DNA of 64,000 nucleotides from Entoloma clypeatum (Eukaryota; Basidiomycota; Agaricomycetes; Agaricales; Entolomataceae). The position numbers and the translations under genes are program-made. The notes under the pieces are model-generated. The model was not told the DNA's origin, did no database searches, and was given only the letters and a program-made list of their open reading frames with translations. Shown here in pieces: positions 13,101 through 25,508 of this stretch (the stretch's first letter is position 1; every line of letters starts with the position of its first letter). The stretch covers positions 2,170,001-2,234,000 of the forward strand of contig OY751493.1 of NCBI GenBank assembly GCA_963565915.1, written 5' to 3'.

Positions 13101-13906
13101 CGTTGAGCTAGGACTCCTCAGAGTTGGTCGCGTATTCACACCAAATTCCCTTGAATTATCACCGACCTCGAGACTTCATGTCATCACTGGTCCCAATATG
13201 GCGGGGAAGTCAACATTTCTCCGTCAAACAGCACTGATCGCCATTCTGGCGCAAATTGGGTCATTTGTGCCAGCTGATCAAGCGGCCATTGGTATCGTGG
13301 ATAAACTTTTCTCGAGGATAGGTGCCAAAGATGATTTGTTCCATGACCGAAGTACTTTCATGGTGGAGATGCTCGAAACCGCGGAGATTCTCCGACGAGC
13401 CACACCCAAAAGCCTAGTAGGCAATTGGTTCTATCTGTTTTTTTCCTTTGCTCTAACGGGGAAAACGAAAATCTCAGGTGATCATGGATGAAGTAGGTCG
13501 TGGCACAACTGTCGTGGATGGGCTAGCGATTGCATATGCCACAATACATCATCTGGTCTCCAGAAACCAATGTCGATCCCTTTTTTCCACCCATTTTCAC
13601 GAATTATCAGATATGATTGGATATCCCCATTCAAAGCCTGACAGAAGTATTTTCAATAGCATTGATTTCTTCTGCACTGATGTCGTCGAAACAGATGTAA
13701 GTCGTCTCCTCAGATATAATGCCCGTCCTTGCACTTATTGGCTATGCAAGGACGGTCACTTCACCTATCGATACCGGGTATGTCCAGGCGTCAATCGCAA
13801 CAGCCATGGCTTGAAGGTTGCCCAGTTAGCTGGCATGCCTCCTGAAGCTATGGATATCGCGAAGAATACCTTATCACTACTCAAAGCACGGCGATCCGAT
13901 CACTAG
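10166..13906 (+). CDS. MSH1: Mitochondrial MutS homologue Msh1
   Basis: Fourteen exons (10166-10331, 10383-10436, 10487-10597, 10649-10717, 10773-10876, 10930-11803, 11859-12345, 12404-12495, 12550-12698, 12750-12839, 12893-13014, 13065-13416, 13478-13696, 13751-13906) give 1014 residues. The first 25 residues are Arg/Ser/Ala-rich with no acidic residue, as in a mitochondrial presequence. MutS domain I follows with [10 protein letters not shown] joined to SYFNQA, then the connector and lever ([25 protein letters not shown]). The ATPase has Walker [10 protein letters not shown] near residue 815, Walker [11 protein letters not shown] and the STHFHEL motif. Expected role: mismatch recognition and mtDNA stability. 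The first four small exons were chosen for phase and are less certain; the intron at 13015 uses a weak GTCCGT donor. Confidence 0.88.
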
Positions 13907-14034
13907 AATGACACGACAATCGGAACATCATAGGGCCTGATATTGACCTTTACAACTATCCTCGTATGTACATACCCTCGAGCACAGAGATCCCTTGATG
14001 CTGAATGGTATAGAGAAATGTCTATTCTCGAAAT

Positions 14035-17000
14035 CTAATACTTCTGTTGCCGGATATGATTGAGTGCGGATCCGGCCTTAAGCCATTTTAACTGGTCATG
14101 GGACATCGTGTGTTTGGTAAGGATTTCAAACACTTCACCAGTTAGTTTGGTGACATTGATTCTGATCACAGCATCTAACTTTCCCTGAAGTGTTTCGGCG
14201 AGTCCTAGTGTTTCCAGAACATCGCCAGAGCCTATGCGATGATAGTCCGCTTTATCAGCAAACCAAAGGGGTAGAATGCCTTGTTTCTGATGAGATGTAT
14301 TATGTTAACTCGGTGACTGGCAGTCAAAGCTCGACAAACCTTTAAATTGGTCTCATGGATGCGAGCGAACGACCGAGCAAGAATCATTGCACATCCTGTC
14401 TGCACGTCAGTAAATGTTTGAATCAGTTAGCTCAGTTGTTTACCGTAGAAGCGGGGTTGTAATGCCGCATGTTCACGAGCGCTTCCCTCTCCATAGTTCT
14501 CGTCCACAATTAAACACCAGGGCTGTTGTCGAGCCTTGTACGCCTTGGCAATCTCGGGAATTGTGCCGAACTTGCGTTGTTCATGATCAAATACTTTGTT
14601 GACGTCGCCTCCTTCGTCGTTGACAGCCTGGGGATATGTTTCAATTACGATGACTGTGAACAGGTGTCAGGACTTTGGTACTCGCCGTAATCACTGAAGG
14701 TGGTTGTCAGAATTTTTTCAAAAGAAATATGAAGATCTTGTTGGCTTACACAGGTTTTCGGAAATATTTGTCAAATGGCCTTTATATTTGAGCCAAGGGC
14801 CCTTCAGAGGGTGATTATCTAACGTTTGTATGATTCATCTTCTACTCACCGCAGCTGAGATGTGATCAGTTGTGCATTTCCCGCGGACGCGTAGTAGGGC
14901 TTTCAGTGGAGGAAGCTCCAGACCCCTCCTGTTCGTCTTTCCGAAGTGGCTAAGGAAAGGTTTCAACAACTCTAGTCTTTGGGAATCAGGGTTGATAATA
15001 ATTGGCACGTCTGGCTCGGGTATCGGAGTAGGTTGAGGATAGCATGAGACATCCCCTCTGGTAAAACCCGTGGGAGGTAGGTCTTGACTGAACGGAGGTG
15101 TGAATTTGAAAGTCTCCCCAGAAGGACGATACAACGGATCTGTCATGGGATTGAACGATAGTTTGCCTGAAAAAGCCATTGCTGTGACAACAGTGGGGGA
15201 AGCAAGGAAATTCATGGTGAGTTTGTTTCCATCATTTCTAGACTTGAAGTTTCTGTTAAAACTTGTGAGGATTGCTGTGGGGCCTTACATCAGTGAGGAT
15301 GTCGACAAATGACGGCTGATAATACCATTCTCTTCATTTTTCTTGTCCGTGCGCTTCCACTGTACAAATGCAGCTAGTTAGGTGAGATGAATGGGGGATA
15401 TAGTTAGTTCGATGAACCTGGCCGATGCAAGGACCACACGCATTTGCTAACACAACAGCGCCGACATCTTTCAGAGCGGATGTAACTCCGTCGCGTTCCA
15501 TAGTAGCACGGATTTGTTCAGAACCAGGTGTACACAAGAATGGAACCTGAAGTGCATCAGAGATCCCTGAAGCGTATGCATGTTCAAAAGTTTACCTTGG
15601 TGGTCAATCCAGCCTGTTTGGCTTGATTGGCGAGATTTGCAACACTGGTCTACGAGAAGACGGAACCTTCAGTTTCATGTCAACGATGAGGGGAAATAGG
15701 GGCACCATGTCTTCGTATGAACTGTTGGTGCATGATCCAATGAGGCTGGCAGACAATTCATCTTTCCAACCTTGTTCATCAACAAATTCGGCGAATTTGG
15801 ACAACGGTGTTGCTAAATCAGGTGTAAAAGGACCATTGATCATGGGTTCCAAATCCGACAGGTTCTAAAGTTGGAGATCAGTTTATTTCTCATATGAGCA
15901 TACGATTACTTACAATACTGATGACTTCATCGTATTCCGCACCTTCGTCGGGACTTAGGAAACCCCGAGAAGCCGCGGCATCAGCGGCACGAGCGACAGG
16001 TGCGCGGCCGGTGGCTTCAAGATAGGCTTTCATCCTAGGAGTATAAGGGAATGTAGACGTTGTCGCCCCCACTTCCGCCCCCATGTTGGCAATCGTCGCA
16101 AGTCCTGACAAGATATTCAAACCAAGAAGCACATGGGGAACATCTAGTCTCACCCGTGCAGGATTGATTAAAAACACCTGGACCGAAGTACTCCAATATT
16201 CGGCCTGTCCCGCCCTTTGATAAATTGAAACATGTTGCAGGGATATGAGTGGAGGAAGGCTTACTCGCACAGTAAGTTTGCCAGCCAGGTAAAGGATTAA
16301 ATCTTTCGGCGTTGTCCACCCACTGAGTCTGCCTGTCAAATGTATTCCTGCTTTTCTGTTCAAAGCAAGGTTCTGGGACAAATATAAAGCCGCTCACCGA
16401 CAATATGTGGAGCTTTAAGTTCCCAAGGCGTTCCAGTCATTGCATCGACGGCGTCAGCTCCTCCAACGCCGATTGCCAACATACCCAAACCACCAGCATT
16501 TGGTGTATGAGAGTCTGTCTCAGCATTGATCATCGAATTCAGTGTTGACAGTCGACTTTTCTTACCGGTACCTAACCTGACCGTCATCGATGATTAGAAT
16601 TATTGTCGCCCCCCAAGAAAAGCATAGTAGGGCGAACATTAACATTCCTGGAGCGGCATAGTTTTCCAAGACGATTTGATGGATGATTCCAGATCCAGGA
16701 CCCCAGAATTCTATGCCATACTTTTTGGCGGCACTCTGAAGGAAGTCGAATACCTCTTGATTCGAAACAATGGAAAGCTGAGGGGTGAATACTTGAGTTG
16801 AAACCGTGACTAATGCCGGCCCCAAGACTTCACCTTTAGATCCCGTTCAGCACCCCCGGACGCTTGAATCAAGTGATCACAGTGGATGCTGGTGGGGGTC
16901 GCACACTGAGGAAGGCCAGCACTCATGAATTGCAACCTACGCAGCAAGGGCCAGTGAACAAATGAGAATCATCCGATAAGAAACCATACAATGCCATTCT

Positions 17001-17347
17001 AAAAACCAATCAATATGGAATTCCATAATGGCATCGCAAGACACTCACTGTGCAGAAGCATCTTGCATCGCAACCCTCTCGGGACGAAGCTGGAGGTATG
17101 CTTCTCCTCTGATATTACGTCCATCGCCCAAAGATTTCTCGGGGTCAATGAGATGACTGTAAAGTATTTTCTCTGCCAGAGTCAATGGCCTACGAAGGAT
17201 CTCTTGGACTCGTGCCAGTTGCTGGATCAAGGTAGAATATGGAGGTGTAATTGAGGAGCAAGGCTTCTCAGCCAGAGGAGCATGTGTCGCTAACGACCGT
17301 TGAGAAATCACCCGACACCGTCTGACCTGGCGGACACTACGGAGCAT
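14035..17347 (-). CDS. ACO2: Mitochondrial aconitase, Aco2-like (possible homocitrate dehydratase)
   Basis: Nineteen exons between 17347 and 14035 give 788 residues: 17049-17347, 16990-16998, 16834-16936, 16638-16777, 16566-16576, 16398-16514, 16265-16347, 16154-16214, 15914-16104, 15706-15864, 15596-15649, 15418-15546, 15326-15359, 14850-15274, 14750-14801, 14686-14693, 14444-14627, 14340-14395, 14035-14286. The N-terminus is Arg/Ser-rich and mitochondrial in character. Hallmarks: [33 protein letters not shown], cluster cysteines in [12 protein letters not shown] and [46 protein letters not shown], and the ending AGSALNH. The C-terminal block resembles the fungal Aco2/AcoB branch, which can serve lysine synthesis, more than canonical Aco1; that assignment is inference. 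Three exons are only 9, 11 and 8 nt. Confidence 0.87.
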
Positions 17348-17430
17348 GATAGCTGACAGGTAATATGAATGGACAGGTTGAACAATGCAGCCTGGCACTG
17401 CCACCTGTCAAAGGATGTATACATGGTAAA

Positions 17431-20105
17431 CTACCATAACGGTTGGATTTCCTCTCGTCTCCAGTCCTGTGCTCTCGCTTCCCAGTACCCTCCACAATAC
17501 GCCCATTCATCCCCGTGCTGTCGGAACCATCGAGGTTGCCGATCTTTCCCCTGCCTTCTCCGCTCTCGTTGCATTTCTTCGATCCTGGCCTTCTCTTCTT
17601 CTGCTGCTTCCAAATCACCATTCTCGAGTGCCCTTACGTCTGGACGAAGGCGTGAATCCGTGGGAGGCAGCTTGTCAACGATGTCGCTAGACATTTCATT
17701 CAGCGCGATCGCAAATGCGGTGAAGCCATAGTTTTCGTGGGTATCCTGAGGAAAAGGCATCATTCTCCAAAGAATCCGAAAGTTGGATGAGTCAAGAGTC
17801 TGTGACATCTGATCGTCCCATTTCCCTTCTAGATGGCACAAGATTTCGCCTGATGGTCCATGAACTGTCCCTGAAACCACATTTGAGGGGCCCCAATAAC
17901 CGTTTTGCTTGAATTCGAGTACACAACGGGTGTGATCGCGCATGTTCTGTATTATCATGTTTCCCGTATGTTCAAAGTACTTCGTGCCAACCATAAGATT
18001 TCTCATAAACGACGACGGTTTTTTCCTTCATGTCCGAGAGTGAGTTTTCTTGCCTAACTCGATTGGCGACTCACCACACATAGGTATCATTGCCGATGTT
18101 CAACCTGGTACTCCCAAGGGGAATAATCTCTAAGCTTTTTCCTGGAAATGCCATGAGAACAAACTTGACGGTGGTCTCAGTCGCTCAACATACCCCAAAA
18201 CTTAGTCTTCCCGGAAGAGACGGCAGTAAGGTCCCAACCATCTCCCTCTGCATGATATGCCAGTTCCAGTGGATTGTGCCGGACCTTCTCCGCAATAAAC
18301 TTCATGCGTTTGTCTTCGAATGTTTCGCCGAGCATTGGATTGCTAGTTGAAGAGAACAGTCGTCAATAGCCGGATAAGGTACACGGCACATCGAACGAAC
18401 AATCCTTTTCTCCCCGAGCGATGGCGCGTGTGCGCGTAAGTGGAAACCGCAAACGCGGCTACATAGCACATACGGTCAATGGAATTGCTTGACTTGACAG
18501 CCTCGTCAAGAGTATTGTAGTACTCAAGCTCTTCAGCAGCCCTTTGTAGGAGGGTGAGAGGTTCATTGAATGTGACAGGAAACGTGATTGTGGACAGATC
18601 CTGTAAGAGTACCGGTTATCAGTGCGTCGTAGCAAACTTAATTTGCCCGAAATTTACCTTTCCAACATTTTTTTTCAATATTGTAAACATGCTGCCCTCA
18701 TCCCAGGTTGGTAGTGCCGGGAGCTTTGTACGTCGCGTCACTTGAGGTTTCGCTGAAGCTGGAAAAGCCGGAACATCTTGATTGTGCGATTCAGAATCCG
18801 TGTCAACACTATAGGCTTCTTTATCAGCAACACTGCTCCGGCTTCCATTGCTAGTCATGTAGCTTGGCTGTTCGTTTCCTTCGGCCACGATCTGTACATC
18901 CATCAGAAATTCCTCAGCGCCATCCAAAGCATCAAACCACTCATGTGTACTGTCACTCAGAGTGGTTGCAATAGATGTGTGTCGAGTTGAACTGAGTGTC
19001 GCTGACCAAGGAACAGGTCTGTCAGCTACATGCTCATCTTCTTCTGTTGTGACAGGCAAAGGCGATGTACTGTTCGAGTGGCCTGACTCGGCCAAGGCTT
19101 GAATGGAGAGTAACAATGAAGCATGCTGTGATTTAAGGGTTTCCAATGCTGAGATAACCCGCTGAACAGAAGGTGAGAAGTTGTCCAAAGATGATTCAGC
19201 CAAGGCACTGTTTGTACCAAATTCTTGGGATGAGGAGTGATGGACCGCTATGGAACAACATTTGAATGATCCTTTGAAGGGGATCACGGGAACTCACATC
19301 GCTTAAACAACCCAAATTTCGAATCTTTGCTTGGTTCTTTGAGTTTTTCCTTATCTAGTTTCTTGGTTACACTATGGTGTTTCTTCGAAGTGGTAGACAG
19401 ATCCTGTGACATGGAGAGGATGGAGTGTTCGAGAGATGCGATGGTCTAGAAGGGAGAGGATATAGGCAATTGACCACTGCATACTGCACAAACACATACG
19501 GAGCCCATCATCTCAGCAATGGCCCCTGATTTGTTCGCAGCAACACTCGGTCTCGGAGTGAGTCTCACACTGGCTGAGCGGCGAGCCTCGATTCCGAATG
19601 AAATGAACTTTCTGAAACATGATAAATCGAGTTTCAAGGTCATGTCAGAAAGTATCGGACCTAAATGCAGTCAACCAAGTATTGAAGTCATCGGCACTCA
19701 AGCATTTGATATGAAATGTGGCAGCACTGGAATCAAGGTGAATGTCTTTCCGTCCTGGAGCCGTGGAGACAGCTGCATGGTGCAGAGAAAGTTGGTCGCG
19801 AATGGGCTGGCCGGGTTCGAAGGAGTATGCAAGGATGCCTGAGTGATGAAGAACGAAATAGCGACGTGCAAAACCTTGTGGGATTCAAGAAGTGGAGAAG
19901 AGGATTTTGGTGAGAGATATGTATTACCTTGCATTTTCCTGCGCCGCTTCTTCAGGACCCATCCCTGGTAGACAACATCATGGGCAGGGGTATCGTCGTC
20001 GACCAAGAGGGTATGTTGATTCGGAGTCATGGGTGGACGGCACGGGGTATCGTTATCGACGTCCGGGTACAGCACGGCGTCACCCAATATCAATGCCGGG
20101 ATCAT
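17431..20105 (-). CDS. Oxysterol-binding protein-related lipid transfer protein (PH + ORD), Osh3-like
   Basis: Nine exons, complement(join(17431-18025, 18075-18141, 18194-18342, 18401-18600, 18658-19247, 19298-19445, 19500-19611, 19661-19874, 19928-20105)), give 750 residues. A PH domain spans about residues 43-150 (VVYQGWVLKKRRRKMQGF.., ADDFNTWLTAFRKF). A low-complexity linker follows, then the ORD from about 410: ERM-like DRMCYVAAFAVSTYAHT, RSGRKGFNPMLGETFE, KTKFWGKSLEIIPLG, FMRNLMVGTKYFEHTG, ENGYWGP-like block and the terminal W..EIQPLW. The fingerprint normally reading EQVSHHPP is EKVRHNPL here. Such proteins exchange sterols or phosphoinositides at ER contact sites. An upstream in-frame ATG at 20180 would add 25 residues. 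The stop lies 83 bp from the aconitase start. Confidence 0.82.
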
Positions 20106-20205
20106 GGTGATCGATGACCAAGCGACCGTCCCCGGTCCACAATAAGTATACTCATCGGTCTCAAATCTACTCTTCGTCATCCACCACCATCATCATCCCC
20201 AAATC

Positions 20206-22176
20206 ATGGCTACGTATGCCCTTCCCTCCCCAGTCAACCTCTATCGCTCACCTCTCTCTCCTTCAGCGGAGATATTGGTCTCATCGGCCTCGCCGTCATG
20301 GTATGTCTCCTAACATCGATCTAACACTCACTCACCTCCTCATCCCAGGGTCAAAATTTGATCCTCAACATGAACGACAAAGGCTTTGTTGTCGTCGCTT
20401 ATAATCGCACCACCTCAAAAGTCGATCATTTCCTTGCGAATGAGGCAAAAGGTAAGCATTGTCTTTTCACACCAGATCCGCTCATTATCATAATCACCAG
20501 GAACAAAGGTCCAAGGCGCCCATTCCGTCGAGGAGCTCGTCGCCAAGCTCAAGAAACCGCGAAAGATCATGATGCTGGTAAAGGCAGGTTCTGCTGTCGA
20601 TGATTTCATCGCCCAGCTCGTGCCACATCTCGAGCAAGGCGATATCATCATCGACGGTGGCAACTCACATTATCCAGACACCATTCGCCGTACAAAGGAG
20701 CTTGAGGCTAAAGGGCTTCTTTTCGTCGGTTGCGGCGTGTCCGGCGGAGAGGAAGGTGCCCGCTACGGCCCATCCCTCATGCCCGGCGGTTCCACAGCTG
20801 CCTGGCCCGCGATCAAGGAAATCTTCCAGAAAACTGCTGCCCAAGTCAACGGCGAGCCATGCTGTGACTGGGTCGGTGAGACCGGTTCGGGTCACTACGT
20901 CAAGATGGTTCACAATGGCAAGTCGACTACCCTCGAAATCACATCCTCGATTTATTTTTCTTTCAGGTATCGAATACGGTGATATGCAACTCATCGCTGA
21001 AGCTTATGACATCCTCAAGCGAGGTCTGGGACTCGGCGAGGAGGAGATTGCTGACATCTTTGCCAAGTGGAACAAGGGTGTCCTCGATTCCTTCCTGATC
21101 GAGATTACTGCCAATATTCTTAGATTCAAAGACAATGACGGCGAGCCCGTCGTCAAAAAAATCCTCGATCAAGCTGGTCAGAAGGGTACTGGCAAGTGGA
21201 CTGCCATCACCGCTCTCGAGGCTGGCACTGCTGGTGAATTTTGCTGTAGATAAATCTATCCCGCATCGATTAAAGTCTTCCTTAGTTACTCTCATTGGAG
21301 AGGCGGTCTTTGCACGCTGCCTGTCCGCGATCAAGGAGGAGCGTGTACGGGCCAGTAAAGTGCTTGCCGGTCCCCAAAAGGAACCTTTCCGTGGCGACAA
21401 ACAGCTTTTCATCGACGACCTCGAACAGGCTCTCTATGTTTCTAAAATTATCTCCTACACTCAAGGCTTTATGCTCATGAGGGAGTCTGCTAAGGAGGTA
21501 GGTCATTCCATTATTATCTCTCGTCTTGTAATTAAGAAATGGTCAGCTCAACTGGAACCTCAACTATGCTGGGATTGCCCAGATGTGGCGTGGCGGGTGT
21601 ATCATCAAGGCGAGTCCGCCACCCCACGTTCAGTTCACCTGCGTGACCCCATGACAGAGTGTCTTCCTCGGTGACATTACCTCGGCATACCAAAAGAAGT
21701 CTGATCTCGAGTCGCTTCTCTTTGATGATTTCTTCAACAACGGTTGGCTTTACGAAGCCCTTTGCCCCACCGCACACTAATTGCTTTGGATTGTAGCCGC
21801 TCACAAAGCCCAACCAGGATGGAGGCGAGTCATTGCTCAGGCTGTACTCTGGGGTATCCCCACCCCGGCTTTCAGCACTGCGCTTGCCTTCTTCGACGGC
21901 TACCGTAGCGAGATTGTCCCTGCCAATCTTATTCAAGCCCAGGTATGCGAAACAGGCTTCGCTCAAGTCTTTCCAACTCACGAGCTCATAGCGTGATTAC
22001 TTTGGCGCTCATACTTTCCGTGTGCTTCCGGGCAAGGAGAATGAGAAATTCAAAGCAGGGGAGGATATTCGTACGTCCATCATTTTCTTTCGAACACATC
22101 AGAATTGTTAAATTTTCCAGATGTTAACTGGACGGGCCGTGGTGGGAATGTCTCCGCCTCCACCTATAATACATGA
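20206..22176 (+). CDS. GND1: 6-phosphogluconate dehydrogenase (decarboxylating)
   Basis: Eleven exons (20206-20213, 20267-20300, 20349-20451, 20501-20917, 20967-21233, 21286-21497, 21547-21609, 21658-21742, 21797-21942, 21992-22070, 22121-22176) give 489 residues, the normal length. Motifs: the Rossmann start [14 protein letters not shown] assembled across introns 1 and 2, [65 protein letters not shown] and the C-terminal [16 protein letters not shown]. It catalyses the NADP-dependent step of the oxidative pentose phosphate pathway yielding ribulose-5-phosphate. The first coding exon is 8 nt. Introns at 20918-20966 (GCAAGT) and 21610-21657 (GCGAGT) have GC donors that are the only in-frame choice. 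Confidence 0.94.
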
Positions 22177-22323
22177 TCGCATACATAGGTGGATATTGTA
22201 CATTATGAAGGTAGACACAAGTAGACTCTATGTATATAGTTTGAATGAAATCATGAGTCGGATTTAAATCATGTTGCATCTCGGCCGAATACTATAATTC
22301 TGTCATAAGTACATAGGACTTCG

Positions 22324-24823
22324 ATGTGCGGGATCCTGGTTGCCGCTCGTCTGGTCGAGTATGGCCCAAATGCCGATTTTGCAGACTTATTCCACACACT
22401 CCAAGCTGCTAATGCAGCCCGTGGTGAGTTTATTTTTTTGGCTCAGAGTGATGCTCATGAGAACATTCGCTTTCGCTGTTGGAAAGGTCCTGATGCGCAA
22501 AATCACATCTCCTTATCACTCACACAACCCTCTCGGCACACATCATCCAACACTTCCTTCCCATTCCTGAGCCTCGACTTTTTTGCTTCTGAACTGCGAT
22601 TGCGAGGCAATGCACCGATTGTACAACCTCACAAACAAGACGACGATGTGCTTTGTTGGAATGGAGAGGTCTGTCAAAATCCCTACACTGCAAACAGAAA
22701 TATGTATATGAATCTGCGACATATGTAGATTTTCGAAGGGCTAAATGTGAGATTGGAGTCGATTTTTTACTTTGGATCCCCATGATGCTCAAGAGTGTAC
22801 CTCTCTTAGATTGCTCCCCAAGAAAATGACGGGGTTCGACTGTTTGAAACATTGCGGACCATGGATACGGCAGAACAAATTCGAGATTTTTTCAGTACCA
22901 TCGAGGGCCCGTGAGTTATCCTCGATGTGCGAAGTATTTGTACTGACAGCACCAGCTACGCCTTCGTTTATTATCAAGTCAGGGCCTAATTTCATGAGTC
23001 GGATTTTGTTGATTTCTGTTCCAGTCGAGATCCCGGCGTCTCTTTTTTGCTCGAGATCCTCTGGGTCGCCGTTCCCTTCTCATCCACAAGTCAACCATTT
23101 CACCTCAACTAATGCTTGCATCAGTATCTGCCGGAGCTAACACAAGGTACCAATTTGAAGAGCTATCCACCAGTTACATCTATTGTCTTGCCTTATCCCA
23201 AGTCAATGGCAACGAATTCGTGCGTCCCCACTCCTCCTTTTTGTTTTACCTTAAAAGGCCAAACTCATAACCGCAACAGGGTTTTGACGCTTACTTGAAT
23301 ATTCTGCCACGGCGATCACCAGATCCGAAAACCTGCTCTCTTTCACCTTACGCAAGTACCGCGGTTTCTGCCTTGTTAAAATACTAATCACTAAGTACTT
23401 CAAGGCTGAGCCAAGCAAGGTCAATCGAGATTTGCCACCATCTGAAGGGTTTACTAGAGTAGAAGCCCTTCAAAATGTGCCAGAACATCTTGTCGAGGCT
23501 GTGGACAGCCTTATTAACCACTTGGACAGGAGTGTTATGCTGCGTACCATGAACGTTCCTCATTATGACCATCCGTTAGTGTTTCCCTCCCACGAAAGAA
23601 TTGCTGATTGGATTATTTCAAAGAGCAGAAAAAGGTCGAGCAAAGGTGGCTGTTTTATTTAGTGGAGGTATCGATTCAACCATGGTCGCCTTCTTCGCAC
23701 ATAAGTATGTCTATCTCGCCCATTTTCGATGAGCAATGTGGAACGACCATTCTCCAAGGCATGCCCCGACCGACGAACCGATTGATCTCCTTAACGTTGC
23801 ATTCGAGAACCCTATCAAAATCAAGAGACGTGCGCACGGCAACATCAAGGGATTGAACAAAAAGCAAAAGGACTTCTTGGAGAGAAACTCAGACATGATG
23901 AAACACGCTACCAATCCTGGTTCATTGTATATGGTACCGGATAGAGAAACAGGGCTAGAAGAAGTTGAAGAGCTAAGAAAACTTTGTCCGGAACGTGTGT
24001 GGAACTTTGTAAGAATCAAGATTTGTTGTGTTCAAACCTTCATTCTCATGAAGAATCGTAATCAGGTGGAAATTAATGTCCCATATTCGGTCCGTTCTCA
24101 TTCAAGTAATGGTGGATTATCCCTGATCGCGGGGGACTTCATCAGGAATCTCAAGCTGCGCGCCCGAAAATCGAGGCACTCATATTTCCGAGACGGACTG
24201 TTATGGATATGGTGGGTCTCGTCCTAAAACCTTCGACTTGAGGTTTGAAGTCTGTCGAGACAGAGTCTAGCACTCGCCCTTTATTTTGCGGCCAAGGGTC
24301 AAGGTCAAATCAGGCCTTTACCAGAAGCCGAGCCGATTCCGTACAGAAGCCAGGCTCGGGTGCTTCTCAATGGCCTCGGTTCCGACGAACTACTCGGTGG
24401 CTACGGCAGACATCGTTCGGCTTTTAATACGGGCGGATGGGAATGTGCCATCGAGGAGGTGGGCCGTCTCCAGCCACTGCCCATCTACATGTTCACTGAA
24501 TGTTTCCGAAGCTACAACTAGAGCTTGACCGTATTCCAACCCGTAACTTGGGTCGCGATGATCGCGTCATCTCATCGCAGGGCAAAGAGACCCGGCACCC
24601 ATTTTTATCTCTGACCCTCGTCGATTTCCTTGTAAGACTTCCTATTCACTTCAAAATGGATCCACGATTGGAATTAGGGGTCGGTGATAAGATGTTGTTG
24701 AGATTGGCGGCTCGGAAGTTGGGGTTAGTTGGTGCGAGCGAGAGGAAGAAAAGGGCAATGCAGTTTGGAACGCATTCGGCAAGGATGGATGGCGAGAGAC
24801 GAGGGGATGCGCTGTTAGATTGA
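22324..24823 (+). CDS. Asparagine-synthetase-domain protein (ASNSD1-like)
   Basis: The start MCGILVA.. at 22324 places Cys2 as the N-terminal nucleophile of a class II glutamine amidotransferase. Exons read with confidence: 22324-22423, 22487-22668, 22729-22746, 22810-22910, 22956-22977 and from 23025; further exons lie at about 23400-23600, 23630-23700, 23760-24000, 24065-24220 and 24260-24823. The amidotransferase half shows CWNGEIFEGLN, ENDGVRLFETLRTMDTA, GPYAFVYYQ and RDPLGRRSLL. The synthetase half has the PP-loop VAVLFSGGIDSTMVA and ends with GLGSDELLGGYGRHR, ETRHPFLSLTLVDFLVRLP and GDKMLLRLAARKLGL. The split architecture with long insertions and the LGSDELLGGYGRH block resembles ASNSD1 rather than a biosynthetic asparagine synthetase. 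Substrate unknown. The stop is at 24821. Confidence 0.72.
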
Positions 24824-25508
24824 GCAGCACCGCGTAAGATAGGGCGCTCACGTGATTTTGCGTGACATTTCGACAGATTTCACCAAAACGCTAATGGCAT
24901 TAGCTGTTCTCCGAAATCAGACAATCGCGTCCCACAGAGTTGTAAATATCATACATTAGGACATATCTGTGGGGCCGGATCTTTGATTTGGTCCCATTTT
25001 ACAAGGCCATTACCAGGATCAGCATTCAATCTCATCTTCTCCTCGTTAATCAATGCATTTCGACACGTTCGATGCATTCGATGTGTTCCTTTCTACGAAA
25101 CATGCCTAAACAAGAACCTGTATCTAGTTACCCCCAGACAGCCTGAACGCCCACGAGAATGCCAAATCATTGGCGAGAACTCCTGTTTTGGACACACCAC
25201 ACCCACGCGACGCGTTAAATGACAGAGCGCGTGAAACTGATTCCATTCCCGAACACGTACATGCCCACAGCGCAGGAGTTAGATGTCGGGGAAGGGATTG
25301 AGCATGAAGCTATGGAGGTATAAAATATGTACAGTACAGCGGGGGACACAACACAAAATACTAGTCACAGTCATGTCACAGCACATGATATTAGCGCGTT
25401 CTGCATGAGCCCTATCTTAGTTAGTTCTCAGATCAGCTGACTTGAGTGATGCGTTGTTGTGTGTTTGGCCACATACCGGCTCAACGTTAATTACCTATTT
25501 TCAAAGTT
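24824..25508. other. Intergenic region between the ASNSD1-like gene and prohibitin
   Basis: About 685 bp with no ORF, repeat or RNA gene that I can support. It presumably contains the ASNSD1-like terminator and the prohibitin promoter. Confidence 0.5.

Noticed and set aside
19698..20180. A separate 160-aa minus-strand protein
   Set aside because: Its first half is exon 1 of the OSBP gene (PH domain start); the remainder is another frame past the intron donor.
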